The notes under the pieces: model-generated
The model's input: the letters and a program-made list of their open reading frames with translations, nothing else
The model's database searches: none
What the model was told of the DNA's origin: nothing
Program-made: the position numbers and the translations under genes
In this document: positions 52,180 to 60,325 of the stretch, piece after piece
Numbering within the stretch: position 1 is the stretch's first letter
Layout: the number at the start of each line of letters is the position of its first letter
Assembly: GCA_016720775.1 (NCBI GenBank)
Contig: JADKJX010000007.1
Coordinates: 273,353 to 337,352 of the forward strand
DNA: 64,000 nucleotides
Direction of reading: 5' to 3'
DNA from: Chitinophagaceae bacterium
GTDB lineage: Bacteria > Bacteroidota > Bacteroidia > Chitinophagales > Chitinophagaceae

Positions 52180-52896
52180 TTATTCATCATTAAACGTCAC
52201 CATCACCGGAACATGATCGCTGTATTGAGCCCAGAGATCATACTCACCGATCTCTAACGACTTTATTTTTTCTGCAAGGTCTGCCGATACAAAGCAATAA
52301 TCCAGGTGATAGGGTTTGTCTTTGTGACGGTATAAATAATACGTGGGATGTTCTTCGCTTCCCTGTATTTGGTTGTGATAAAGATGATAGGAACTGACAA
52401 TGCCTTTCTTCTTCAAACGATCCACCACATGGGAGTGATTGCCCACCCGGTATTTCCTGTCCCAGATGGTATTGCTGTTGAAGTCGCCGATGAGTACGGT
52501 ATTCTGTTTTGATATCTGCCTTTTGTATTGATCGATCGCTTTCCAAACCTGTTCTACGTACTGGCCATCGGGGTCGGTTGGGTTGTTTGCCCAAACAGCA
52601 AATAAATTGAAGGTATGTTTGTTGCCGGTTACAGCTATCGGGATGATCATCTTTAATTCCGGGTTATGGTTCCGCATACGTTTAAACCGTAGATCGCTGT
52701 ATGAAAAAATACCAAGGCCTTTGTTTTTATTATCACCAAACCAAAGCAAGTCGGTTGGTCTTGGCAGGTCGTCATTGAACTTTAGTTTGTCGGGGTGCTC
52801 GCATTCCGGGATAACTAAAATATCCGGTTTATGCGCCAGGATATGTGCAGCTTTTTTCCGGAAAGCCATGTTGCAGTTCCAGGTTATTATTTTCAT
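52180..52896 (-). CDS. Endonuclease/exonuclease/phosphatase-family protein
   Basis: 238 residues, no signal peptide. MKIITWNCNMAFRKKA (metal-binding Asn), ILVIPECEH (Glu ligand), IGDFNSNTIWD (GDFN), LDYCFVSADL and the C-terminal SDHVPVMVTF (catalytic His) are the EEP motifs in order. It is a Mg-dependent phosphoesterase; substrate (DNA, lipid or nucleotide) unknown. It lies between two minus-strand genes, 8 bases after the next gene's stop. Confidence 0.85.
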   Translation of the reverse strand: MKIITWNCNMAFRKKAAHILAHKPDILVIPECEHPDKLKFNDDLPRPTDLLWFGDNKNKGLGIFSYSDLRFKRMRNHNPELKMIIPIAVTGNKHTFNLFAVWANNPTDPDGQYVEQVWKAIDQYKRQISKQNTVLIGDFNSNTIWDRKYRVGNHSHVVDRLKKKGIVSSYHLYHNQIQGSEEHPTYYLYRHKDKPYHLDYCFVSADLAEKIKSLEIGEYDLWAQYSDHVPVMVTFNDE

Positions 52897-52904
52897 GACA
52901 AAAA

Positions 52905-53639
52905 TTATTTTCCAAACAGCCGCCGGTACTTTGGTTTTAAAAACAGAAGCATGAAGCGGTAGGAATATCGTAACTTATAGTCTGGCTCCATCGCCCGGAT
53001 GGCGTGCGGAAATTCGCATGGGTCCATTATTTCGATCGTATCTTTTGATAATGTAAAATTCTCCAGGTGGATAGTTCCTATACAGTTTTCATTTACCTGC
53101 TCTATAGCCCAGTTTATGGTAGCAGAGTCTATTGTATTATCCGAATAATCGCTTTCTTCTTTATATTTATTCAACGCTTTCACTTTATCGGTAAAAACGA
53201 TTTTTGTAAAACTGTCGATCATGTTTTCAGCAACCAGGTCGTAGATGCTTAAACTCTTGCCGGTCTTGAGGTCAAAATTAAAATACGTGTTAGAGCTGGA
53301 GCAATAGGCCCCACAACCTACTTCGTTAATGGTAAGGGAAAGAATACCGTAATTTCTCAGCGTAACTGCATAATCCATGTCGGTAAGATTTTCCCTGATG
53401 CGTTCTTTAAGCGCCTGCCGTGCATTAACGGCCTCTTCTCCAAGGATCTCAGTTTTTATTCGATCGTTGATCAGTTTATCGATGGGCGGGTTATTTGTAA
53501 CCACGATGGGGTAAATGATCGTAGGTACTTTCGTATCATATAGCTCAGGCTTTGGTTTAAATTTCAGTTCCCTGAGACTAACCGTTTGTGCATACGTAAT
53601 GTGGTAAACGGAGAATAAAATCAGCAGCAGGTATTTCAT
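52905..53639 (-). CDS. Secreted hypothetical protein (DUF3298/DUF4163-like)
   Basis: 244 residues with a signal peptide (LLLILFSVYHITYAQ). The mature protein has IIYPIVVTNNPPIDKLINDR, ILSLTINEVGCGAYCSSSNT, FNFDLKTGKSLSIYDLVA and an aromatic C-terminus. This strand order (paired DUF4163 and DUF3298) is common in secreted proteins; the assignment is tentative. It is probably co-transcribed with the EEP gene 8 bases downstream. Confidence 0.6.
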   Translation of the reverse strand: MKYLLLILFSVYHITYAQTVSLRELKFKPKPELYDTKVPTIIYPIVVTNNPPIDKLINDRIKTEILGEEAVNARQALKERIRENLTDMDYAVTLRNYGILSLTINEVGCGAYCSSSNTYFNFDLKTGKSLSIYDLVAENMIDSFTKIVFTDKVKALNKYKEESDYSDNTIDSATINWAIEQVNENCIGTIHLENFTLSKDTIEIMDPCEFPHAIRAMEPDYKLRYSYRFMLLFLKPKYRRLFGK

Positions 53640-53660
53640 TTTATTAATTGAGGCAAATAT

Positions 53661-54272
53661 CTATTGCTCTAATAATTTCTTTTTCCGGGCTTCGTATTCT
53701 TCTTTGGTCAAAGCGCCTGCTTTATACAGGTCAAATAGTTTTTTGATCTCATCCGCCACCAGCAGCTTCTTTAATTCATCGGGAACCGGTTGTTTTTTTA
53801 TTTCTTCCGGTACTGCTTGTTTTTTGGGTTCTGTGTAAACCGGTTCAGTTTGTATGGATTTAAATTCTTCCGGTACGGTTAATTCACCCGCCGGGCCACC
53901 GGAAATTCCGATCGCTTTTTCAAAGTCGATCATAAGATCTGCTTCTGACCTGGAATTGTTTTTAAAAGTAACTGAGCATGCAATGCGTATATTGTAATTA
54001 TCAGGCCCGGTGCCTTTAAAGTTCTTTATCTTATTTACAAGGATGCTGCTGTTCTGTAATGAGTAGGTATCATTTCTTCCCATGCTGGAATGAAATTTAA
54101 TGAACCTGAAATAACCGGCTTCGGATGTACCGGAACCCAGGTGCAAAACCTGTCCTTTGTAGATCTTATATCCGCCCGATGTATACAGTGTATCATTTTC
54201 AAACCGGGGCGAAGCATTTTGTGCGACGGATAATAAGGGGCAAAGCAGGAAGGAAAATAATAATTTCTTCAT
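53661..54272 (-). CDS. Secreted protein with C-terminal SHOCT domain
   Basis: 203 residues. The signal peptide ends at about LLSVAQ. Residues ~20-135 are beta-rich. A Pro/Glu-rich linker has three near repeats (KKQAVPEEIKKQPVPDELKK). The C-terminal ~30 residues (LFDLYKAGALTKEEYEARKK) are a classic SHOCT motif. SHOCT domains are thought to aid oligomerisation. It precedes the DUF3298-like gene by 21 bases. Confidence 0.75.
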   Translation of the reverse strand: MKKLLFSFLLCPLLSVAQNASPRFENDTLYTSGGYKIYKGQVLHLGSGTSEAGYFRFIKFHSSMGRNDTYSLQNSSILVNKIKNFKGTGPDNYNIRIACSVTFKNNSRSEADLMIDFEKAIGISGGPAGELTVPEEFKSIQTEPVYTEPKKQAVPEEIKKQPVPDELKKLLVADEIKKLFDLYKAGALTKEEYEARKKKLLEQ

Positions 54273-54511
54273 TGCATAGAATCATTAGCTGCTTAAAGGA
54301 ACGAAATTTTGCCTAAAGTGCGAAACTGATCAAAAGCGTTAGGGGCTTATATGTCTTTTCAGTAGTTTCTTATCCCGCAATTCCTCCCTGGTCGATATAA
54401 TTTTTCTCATGGCGCAATAAGCAAATGGTTACTTTGGCGTGCAACAATGGCGAGAGTGACAGCGAAAATGTATGAAGGAGAAAACTGCTACCCAACCGCA
54501 ATCTCTAAACC

Positions 54512-55825
54512 CTAACTCACCTCCTCCACCCATTTATCCCTGTCATCCGGGCTGAATTTCCAGGGTGCAAAATTATTTTCAATATTGCCGAACATCACGT
54601 TCCATTCCTGAGGGGCATTGCTGTCTTCCATAATGAGTGAGCGGCGCAGTTCTAAAATTATTTCCAGCGGGGAGATGGAAACGGGGCATTCCTGCACACA
54701 GGCATTGCAGGTGGTGCAGGCCCGGAGTTCTTCGGTGGTTATGTGAGAAAAAAGATTTTTCCCATCGTCTTTAAATTCACCGTTGTCTTTGATGTTTTTG
54801 CCAACGGCCTCCAGGCGGTCACGGGTATCCATCATTATTTTCCGCGGACTTAATAGTTTACCTGTTTGGTTGGCCGGACAGGCGGCAGAACATCTGCCGC
54901 ATTCGGTGCAGCTATAAGCATCCAGCAAACTTTTCCAACTAAGGTCAAACACATCTTTGGCGCCGAATTTCATTGGCGTTCCCCCGTCTGAAGGCGGGGG
55001 CAATTCAGGCTGCATCATGTACTTCACTTCATTCTGCACCGATTCCATGTTATCCATCTTGCCAACTGTTTCCAGTCTTGCATAATATGCATTTGGGAAC
55101 GCTAACAATATATGCAGGTGCTTGCTGTAAGGCAGGTAATTCAGAAAAGCAAAGATGCCGATGATGTGCAGCCACCAGCAGGTTCTTTCCAAGCCCATGA
55201 GTGCGGATGCAGAAAAATTGCTGAACATGGGAGCGATGATGCCGGAGAAAATAAAATTGCCGGTTTCGTGGTAATGTTCGGCGCCTTGCAATTGCAAAGC
55301 CCTGTCGGCACTGTTCATGGTGAGGAACAGTGTCATCAAAATAATTTCGGTGACCAGGATATAGTTGGCATCACTGCGTGGCCATCCGTCAAGGTCTTTG
55401 CTGATGAAGCGTTTCAGTTTGATGATGTTTCTTCTTACTAAAAAGATGATACAAACTGACAGTACGCCAACAGCCAGTATCTCAAAAAAGTTGATAAGGA
55501 AAGTATAGAAACTGCCCAGGTAGGGGAGGAATAAACGATGGGTTCCTAAAATACCGTCGAGAACAATTTCCAGTACTTCAATATTGATGATGATGAAACC
55601 GGCATAGATCACAAAGTGCATGAGTGCCACCAGGGGATTGCGGAACATTTTCTTTTGTCCGAAAGCCAGCAGCAACAGGTTTTTCCAGCGAAGGGAAGGA
55701 TTATCGCTGAGGTCCTCTTCTTTGCCAAGTAAAATATTGCTGCGTATGATGCCGATGTTCTTTGCAAAGAGCCAGGTGGCAAAACCGGCGAGGGCAACGA
55801 ATAAAACCTGTTGAAGGATTTGCAT
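54512..55825 (-). CDS. Membrane-bound Fe-S reductase (heterodisulfide-reductase-like) with a palindromic insert
   Basis: 437 residues from the ATG at 55825. Residues ~1-245 hold five or six transmembrane helices with histidines suited to haem b, as in NarI-like cytochromes. Two [4Fe-4S] clusters follow: CTECGRCSAACPANQTGK (~299-312) and CTTCNACVQECPVSISPLE. The layout is that of quinone-linked Fe-S reductases. At 54976-55005 a palindromic element lies in frame and encodes ELPPPSDGGTP between the membrane domain and the first cluster. No second subunit lies next to it in the window. Confidence 0.85.
   Translation of the reverse strand: MQILQQVLFVALAGFATWLFAKNIGIIRSNILLGKEEDLSDNPSLRWKNLLLLAFGQKKMFRNPLVALMHFVIYAGFIIINIEVLEIVLDGILGTHRLFLPYLGSFYTFLINFFEILAVGVLSVCIIFLVRRNIIKLKRFISKDLDGWPRSDANYILVTEIILMTLFLTMNSADRALQLQGAEHYHETGNFIFSGIIAPMFSNFSASALMGLERTCWWLHIIGIFAFLNYLPYSKHLHILLAFPNAYYARLETVGKMDNMESVQNEVKYMMQPELPPPSDGGTPMKFGAKDVFDLSWKSLLDAYSCTECGRCSAACPANQTGKLLSPRKIMMDTRDRLEAVGKNIKDNGEFKDDGKNLFSHITTEELRACTTCNACVQECPVSISPLEIILELRRSLIMEDSNAPQEWNVMFGNIENNFAPWKFSPDDRDKWVEEVS
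54976..55005. repeat. Palindromic element inside the Fe-S reductase gene
   Basis: CCCCCGTCTGAAGGCGGGGG (54981-55000), followed by CAATTCAGG. The GGGCAATTC end matches the GAATTGCCC elements at 2399-2425 and 31232-31330. Confidence 0.7.
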
Positions 55826-55895
55826 ATGCAATGGTTGATGCTGCTAAGGTAAATAGTTGCCACCAATTAAACTAACCTGCCTGCAGCAGATTGGA

Positions 55896-56147
55896 TTTGC
55901 CACAGAGACGCAGAATCACAGAAGGGATTGGCCGCAAAGACGCGGAAACGCAAAGCGGATTTATTTCTGCGTTTCTGTGATTCCGTGGCAATTTTTTTGC
56001 CGAAGGCAAACAACTACGCTGTTAAATTGATTTGCCACAGAATCACGGAAGCGCAGAAGAGTTTAACCGCAAAGACGAGGAAACGCAAAGCGGGTTTATT
56101 TCTGCGTTTCTGTGATTCTGTGGCAATTTTTTTTGCCGAAGGCAAAA
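55896..56147. repeat. Tandem 135-base repeat made of inverted repeats
   Basis: Two copies (55896-56030 and 56031-56147) each hold TTTGCCACAGA...CCGCAAAGACG..GAAACGCAAAGCG...TCTGCGTTTCTGTGATTC.GTGGCAA and then TTTTTTGCCGAAGGCAAA. The arms pair with each other. It is related to the trpG-trpD repeat. The reading frame it contains (55928-56209) is repeat-encoded and not a gene. Confidence 0.8.
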
Positions 56148-56201
56148 TACCTTCGTGCCTTCGTGTCTTTGTGGTTTATTTTAATTTAAATTCGTGTTGT
56201 A

Positions 56202-56699
56202 ATGGATAATAAAAAGTACATACTAAGTGCCCAAGTAGCTGATAAAAAACTCCGCCGCATGGCCCTGCAGGTGGTTGAGCAGAATTATGATGCAAAGCAG
56301 TTGGTCCTGATCGGCATTAAAGCAAATGGGATTTTTATAGCACAGATCATCAGCAACTACCTGAAAGAAGTGTTCAAAGGAGAAGTGATCGTACTGGAAT
56401 TAAGTATGGATAAAAAGAAACCTGCTGAGATCAGCCTTGATACTAAAATGGATTTTAACGGTAAAACGATTTTATTGATAGATGATGTGGCAAACAGTGG
56501 CCGTACCATGTTATATGCACTAAAGCCTTTGATGGAACAATTACCCCGGAAAATTCAAACCCTGGCCCTTGTTGAACGGACTCACAAGACCTTTCCCATT
56601 GATGTGGATTATGTGGGGCTTTCGGTTTCCACTACTACGGATGAACATATTGTTGTGGAAGTAAAAAATGGACAGGTTGCCGGCGCCTGGATGGAATGA
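56202..56699 (+). CDS. PyrR-like phosphoribosyltransferase
   Basis: 165 residues. The PRPP-binding loop TILLIDDVANSGRTMLYAL is complete, and LVLIGIKANGIFIAQII and TLALVERTHKTFPIDVDYVG fit the PyrR/Hpt-like family. It may bind uracil or purine bases; which one cannot be told. It lies right after the tandem repeat and 72 bases before a beta-propeller lipoprotein. Confidence 0.85.
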   Translation: MDNKKYILSAQVADKKLRRMALQVVEQNYDAKQLVLIGIKANGIFIAQIISNYLKEVFKGEVIVLELSMDKKKPAEISLDTKMDFNGKTILLIDDVANSGRTMLYALKPLMEQLPRKIQTLALVERTHKTFPIDVDYVGLSVSTTTDEHIVVEVKNGQVAGAWME

Positions 56700-56770
56700 T
56701 TAAGCCGTTTGTACCATTCACAGGCCTTATTGCCGTGTAATTGCAGAAGTTTATGCATCAAACTAACGCA

Positions 56771-58588
56771 ATGCGTAATCTCTCATTTTTTATTACAGCC
56801 ATTTTATTTTTTTACAGCTGCGGCACAAAGACCGGCACAGGAGCAGGCATGTTCCGGGATAACAATTCGCATAAGACCGAAGCAGCAACTTCTTACGATC
56901 TTGTTTACGATACAAAAGCCTGGCGTTTTGATGCCGGTGCGCCGGTACGATCTACCGCTTTAATAAATAACGGTGCCATTTATTTTGGCAACACGAAAGG
57001 CGATTTTTTTGCACTGGATAAAAAGACCGGGGAAGTTATATGGCAGTATTATACGGGCTATGCCATCAACTCATCTGCTGCCTGCCAGGATGGAACGGTT
57101 TATTTTTCAGACAATGAACAAACGCTTTATGCCCTGGATGAAAACAGCGGAGAACTCAAATGGAAATTCAGGATGGGAGAGAAGATCGCTTATCCCTGGC
57201 GTTTTGATTATTATTTTTCTTCCCCCACTTTGTACGAAGATAAGATCATCATTGGTGGTGACGATGGCAACCTGTATATGATTGAACAGAAGACAGGGAA
57301 AGAAGGTTGGAAATTTAAAAGCAAAGGATTGGTGAGGAGTACAGCATCTGTAAACAAAGAAGATGTTTTATTTGGCGATACCGAAGGGAACTTTTACGCA
57401 CTCGATATTAAAACAGGGAAAGAAAAATGGCATTACAAAATAACCGGTGAGCCATTGAAACTCGATACGCTTGGCTTTGACCGTAAAGCAATACTTGCTG
57501 CACCGGTTGTGAGTAACGATAAAATTATTTTTGGAGCCCGGGATGGTTTTCTATATTGCCTGGATGCGAATAATGGCAAACTGAACTGGACGATGGATCA
57601 TGAAGTATCCTGGATCATTTCTACCGTTGCGGTTAAAGATTCATTTGTTGTTACCGGCACATCCGACGGAAGATTTGTGCAGGCCGTGAACGTAAATACC
57701 GGTAAAGAGATATGGAAACAGCATACGCCGCTGGCAACCTGGTCTTCGCCACTGATCAATAATGACAAGGTTTATGAAGGCTGTTACGACGGGCAGTTAT
57801 TTTGCCTTGACCTTAAAACCGGCAAACGCATTTCTCAATTTACAACCAATGGGATCATTTATTCATCGCCGGTCATCAGCGACAGCCTGCTTTACATTGG
57901 CTCGGATGACGGAGGCTTGTATGCCCTGCGGGGACATGCGCCGGTAAAACAAAACGACAGAATTCAGTTTGTATATCATGATGCCGATATGGTAAAACTT
58001 TTTTTCCGCAATGGCGCCGATGTCCGGATAAAGAATTACCTGCAGGCAAACGGGTTTAAAATGATTGGCAGCGATACGTTGTCGACTGTAATGTCTGACA
58101 GCAGCTCAAATAAAGTGATCGTTTTTGCCACAAACTATTTTCCCAAACGAATAATTGAAGGCGGAAATAATTCTTTGCTCAGGAAATTCCTCGACGCCGG
58201 CGGAAGAATCATCATTCTTGGAAATGATCCTTTGTTCTTTAATGTAGATGAGGCGAAAAAACAAATGAATGGACTTGCCAGCCGACGGATTGATTCGGTA
58301 TTAGGTCTCAATTACGGCCCAACCGATACCCGTGCCTTTGGCGGATTATTCAGCGGTTTTGCCAATGAAAAAGGGAAGTGGTTCGGATTACCCGATTTCT
58401 GGGTGTCCAATTTCGGGATCGATAAAAGACAGGTGGATATTGTTTTGGGCGAGAATGAGAACGGACAGGCTTCTGCCTTTGTAAAAAAGTATAAAAACGG
58501 TGGCGCTTTTGTTCAGATCTGGATGCACAGTGAACTGCCTGTTAACCTGGATGCGATCATTAAGCTAAGTGAACGGGAACTGGAATAA
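56771..58588 (+). CDS. Lipoprotein with PQQ-type beta-propeller
   Basis: 605 residues from the ATG at 56771 (MRNLSFFITAILFFYSC, lipobox YSC). The propeller covers ~55-395 with seven or eight repeats of the form GTVYFSDNEQTLYALDENSG / GNLYMIEQKTGKEGWKFKS. The C-terminal ~200 residues are an additional domain (VIVFATNYFPKRIIEGGNNS, IIILGNDPLFF) like ThuA/glutamine-amidotransferase folds. It is probably a periplasmic or surface sensor or scaffold; enzyme activity unknown. A hairpin follows at 58589. Confidence 0.82.
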   Translation: MRNLSFFITAILFFYSCGTKTGTGAGMFRDNNSHKTEAATSYDLVYDTKAWRFDAGAPVRSTALINNGAIYFGNTKGDFFALDKKTGEVIWQYYTGYAINSSAACQDGTVYFSDNEQTLYALDENSGELKWKFRMGEKIAYPWRFDYYFSSPTLYEDKIIIGGDDGNLYMIEQKTGKEGWKFKSKGLVRSTASVNKEDVLFGDTEGNFYALDIKTGKEKWHYKITGEPLKLDTLGFDRKAILAAPVVSNDKIIFGARDGFLYCLDANNGKLNWTMDHEVSWIISTVAVKDSFVVTGTSDGRFVQAVNVNTGKEIWKQHTPLATWSSPLINNDKVYEGCYDGQLFCLDLKTGKRISQFTTNGIIYSSPVISDSLLYIGSDDGGLYALRGHAPVKQNDRIQFVYHDADMVKLFFRNGADVRIKNYLQANGFKMIGSDTLSTVMSDSSSNKVIVFATNYFPKRIIEGGNNSLLRKFLDAGGRIIILGNDPLFFNVDEAKKQMNGLASRRIDSVLGLNYGPTDTRAFGGLFSGFANEKGKWFGLPDFWVSNFGIDKRQVDIVLGENENGQASAFVKKYKNGGAFVQIWMHSELPVNLDAIIKLSERELE

Positions 58589-58643
58589 GAAGCCGGAGGT
58601 ATGATGTAAGAAGTCTGACATCATACCTCCGACTTCAGACTTC
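58589..58643. repeat. Inverted repeat after the beta-propeller gene
   Basis: GAAGCCGGAGGTATGATGT pairs with ACATCATACCTCCGACTTC. It lies between convergent stops and probably acts as a terminator for both. Confidence 0.75.
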
Positions 58644-58648
58644 CCTTC

Positions 58649-59722
58649 TCAGAAGGCTATTGCATTAAACCTGAACTTACCATTTGAATACTCTAAAGCA
58701 GGCATGGGGAACTTAATAATGTTCAGCAGTGTGAATGCAAGTTTCAATCCCTTCTTATTTGTCTTTATTTTGGTTAGGTCAATATCCGGCGCCAGGTACC
58801 ATTGACGGTAGCGTTTTATATCGGGGCGGTAAAAATTCACATTGCCGTTATCATCCTTACCTATGTTTTCATTGGCGCCAAACATTCCTTCAGCACCCGT
58901 GCCAATGGAAATATTCAGCCAGGCAGGTATCCTGCTTTTAGGAAAAAATGATTTGAGGTTTACACTCAGCCAATAGGTTTGCCCATTGTAATCTTTTAAA
59001 AAACGTTCGGCGGTGCTTTTGCCGAATATCTTATCGCTTCGCTGGTTTAAAGAAGGATCGCTGTATGATTTGCGGTGAAAGGAAAACTTGAATTGTATGC
59101 GTTGCTCATCCCAGGCAAGTTCCTGTGCCACCAGCATTCCGCTGCCGAGAATATTCGCACCAAAGTCGCCCCAGCTCCATCCCCATTCGGCGCTGTAGGC
59201 ATCCAATACTTCAATTACCGTTTGATAAAAAGCGCCGCTCATGCCGCCGATCCAGATCCGTTTCTTTCTGTCAATACCTGTCCATCGCCACAGCTCCATA
59301 CTGGCCTTACTTTCGGCATAAGCGCTGTAGGCATGGCCGATCTTATCGATCTGCTGCCATTCGCTGATGTCGTTGAAGGAATGAAAATTTGATTGCGGAT
59401 AATTTTTATACCAGGCGGAGTAAAGGCCAACCATGGCGCCGCTGTAGCCAATGATGTTGGTGGCAGCGATGATCTTTACTCTTTTGTTTATTTGTTTATT
59501 GGTTAATCCGTTAATTCGTTTATCCGTTAATTGGTTAATCCGTTTATTGGTTGAGTCCTGGGCAAAGGAAGCCGATGAAAATAAGCTGAGAATAAAAATG
59601 CACAATAGAATTACTTTGGTACAAGAGTGATTCTTCTTTCTTTTTACTAAAAAGAAAGAAGAACAGAACAAGTTCGCCAATGAAGTTGAAGTATGTTTTG
59701 TGGCCTGGCTCATAAAAAACAA
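58649..59722 (-). CDS. DUF2279-family secreted protein with repeat-derived segment
   Basis: 357 residues. Basic N-terminus, hydrophobic segment at ~37-54 (FILSLFSSASFAQ), then a low-complexity piece made of near repeats (NKRINQLTDKRINGLTNKQI) encoded by a DNA tandem repeat (59502-59550). The rest is DUF2279: ISEWQQIDKIGHAYSAYAES, RKKRIWIGGMSGAFYQTVIE and WGWSWGDFGANILGSGM. It is probably outer-membrane associated; role unknown. The first 30 codons overlap another repeat-like region, so the true start may be later. Confidence 0.75.
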   Translation of the reverse strand: MFFMSQATKHTSTSLANLFCSSFFLVKRKKNHSCTKVILLCIFILSLFSSASFAQDSTNKRINQLTDKRINGLTNKQINKRVKIIAATNIIGYSGAMVGLYSAWYKNYPQSNFHSFNDISEWQQIDKIGHAYSAYAESKASMELWRWTGIDRKKRIWIGGMSGAFYQTVIEVLDAYSAEWGWSWGDFGANILGSGMLVAQELAWDEQRIQFKFSFHRKSYSDPSLNQRSDKIFGKSTAERFLKDYNGQTYWLSVNLKSFFPKSRIPAWLNISIGTGAEGMFGANENIGKDDNGNVNFYRPDIKRYRQWYLAPDIDLTKIKTNKKGLKLAFTLLNIIKFPMPALEYSNGKFRFNAIAF

Positions 59723-59852
59723 AAATAAGGTAATCGTCCTTGCGAATGAAGTGAAGGAATCTGCTTAGGGAGATTACTACGGTCGTTACTCCCTCGTAAT
59801 GACTTACTGTTTCTTAAACGATTTACGGGAAATATAAAGTATAGGATCGCAA
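59723..59852. repeat. Gap with dispersed-repeat sequence
   Basis: CCTTGCGAATGAAGTGAAGG and later GATTACTACGGTCGTTACTC resemble genome-dispersed repeats known from Bacteroidota. No gene. Confidence 0.4.
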
Positions 59853-60263
59853 TTAAAACTTAGGAACGTTTGCAACAGGCTTTTTATTTATGCCGTTGAT
59901 GAGGGATTTAATATACGATTCAGCAATATCACCGGCTATTTGCTGGCCAAGCGATTGACTGTTTCTTCTGTCCCATTCCCTTTGCCTGGCTTCAATTTGA
60001 GCTGCTGTTAAAGGATAGTTGGGCCAGAACATTAATTGATTATCGGGGCTTTTGAAATATTCATTAAGATTTTCAATAGGCTTGACCGGTTTTTTAAATG
60101 AAGAAACCAACAGGGGACTGAGATGATTAGGGGAAGTATTGGATGCCACTAACTTATTTTGTGCATGGGTTAATGAAGCAAAACAGAGCATCAAAACAAT
60201 ACTTGCCATTGTTTTTCGGGAAAAAAGGTACAAATATGTAGTACTGCCGGGAAGCATAAACAA
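59853..60263 (-). CDS. Secreted hypothetical protein
   Basis: 136 residues. A hydrophobic stretch near residues 15-34 (MASIVLMLCFASLTHAQ) suggests the true start is the Met at residue 17 and the signal peptide ends at THAQ. The mature part contains FWPNYPLTAAQIEARQREWD and DIAESYIKSLINGINKK. No family is recognised. It is divergent from the phosphohexomutase. Confidence 0.6.
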   Translation of the reverse strand: MFMLPGSTTYLYLFSRKTMASIVLMLCFASLTHAQNKLVASNTSPNHLSPLLVSSFKKPVKPIENLNEYFKSPDNQLMFWPNYPLTAAQIEARQREWDRRNSQSLGQQIAGDIAESYIKSLINGINKKPVANVPKF

Positions 60264-60325
60264 ATCTACTTAATTTGCTTTATCAAAGATGAATAATTTA
60301 TTTTTGACGGCATAAACTGAAAACT

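Noticed and set aside
55928..56209. 93-codon open frame
   Set aside because: It is made of the two copies of the 135-base inverted repeat; the repeated peptide KTRKRKA..LFLRFCDSVAIF is a translation of the repeat, not a gene.
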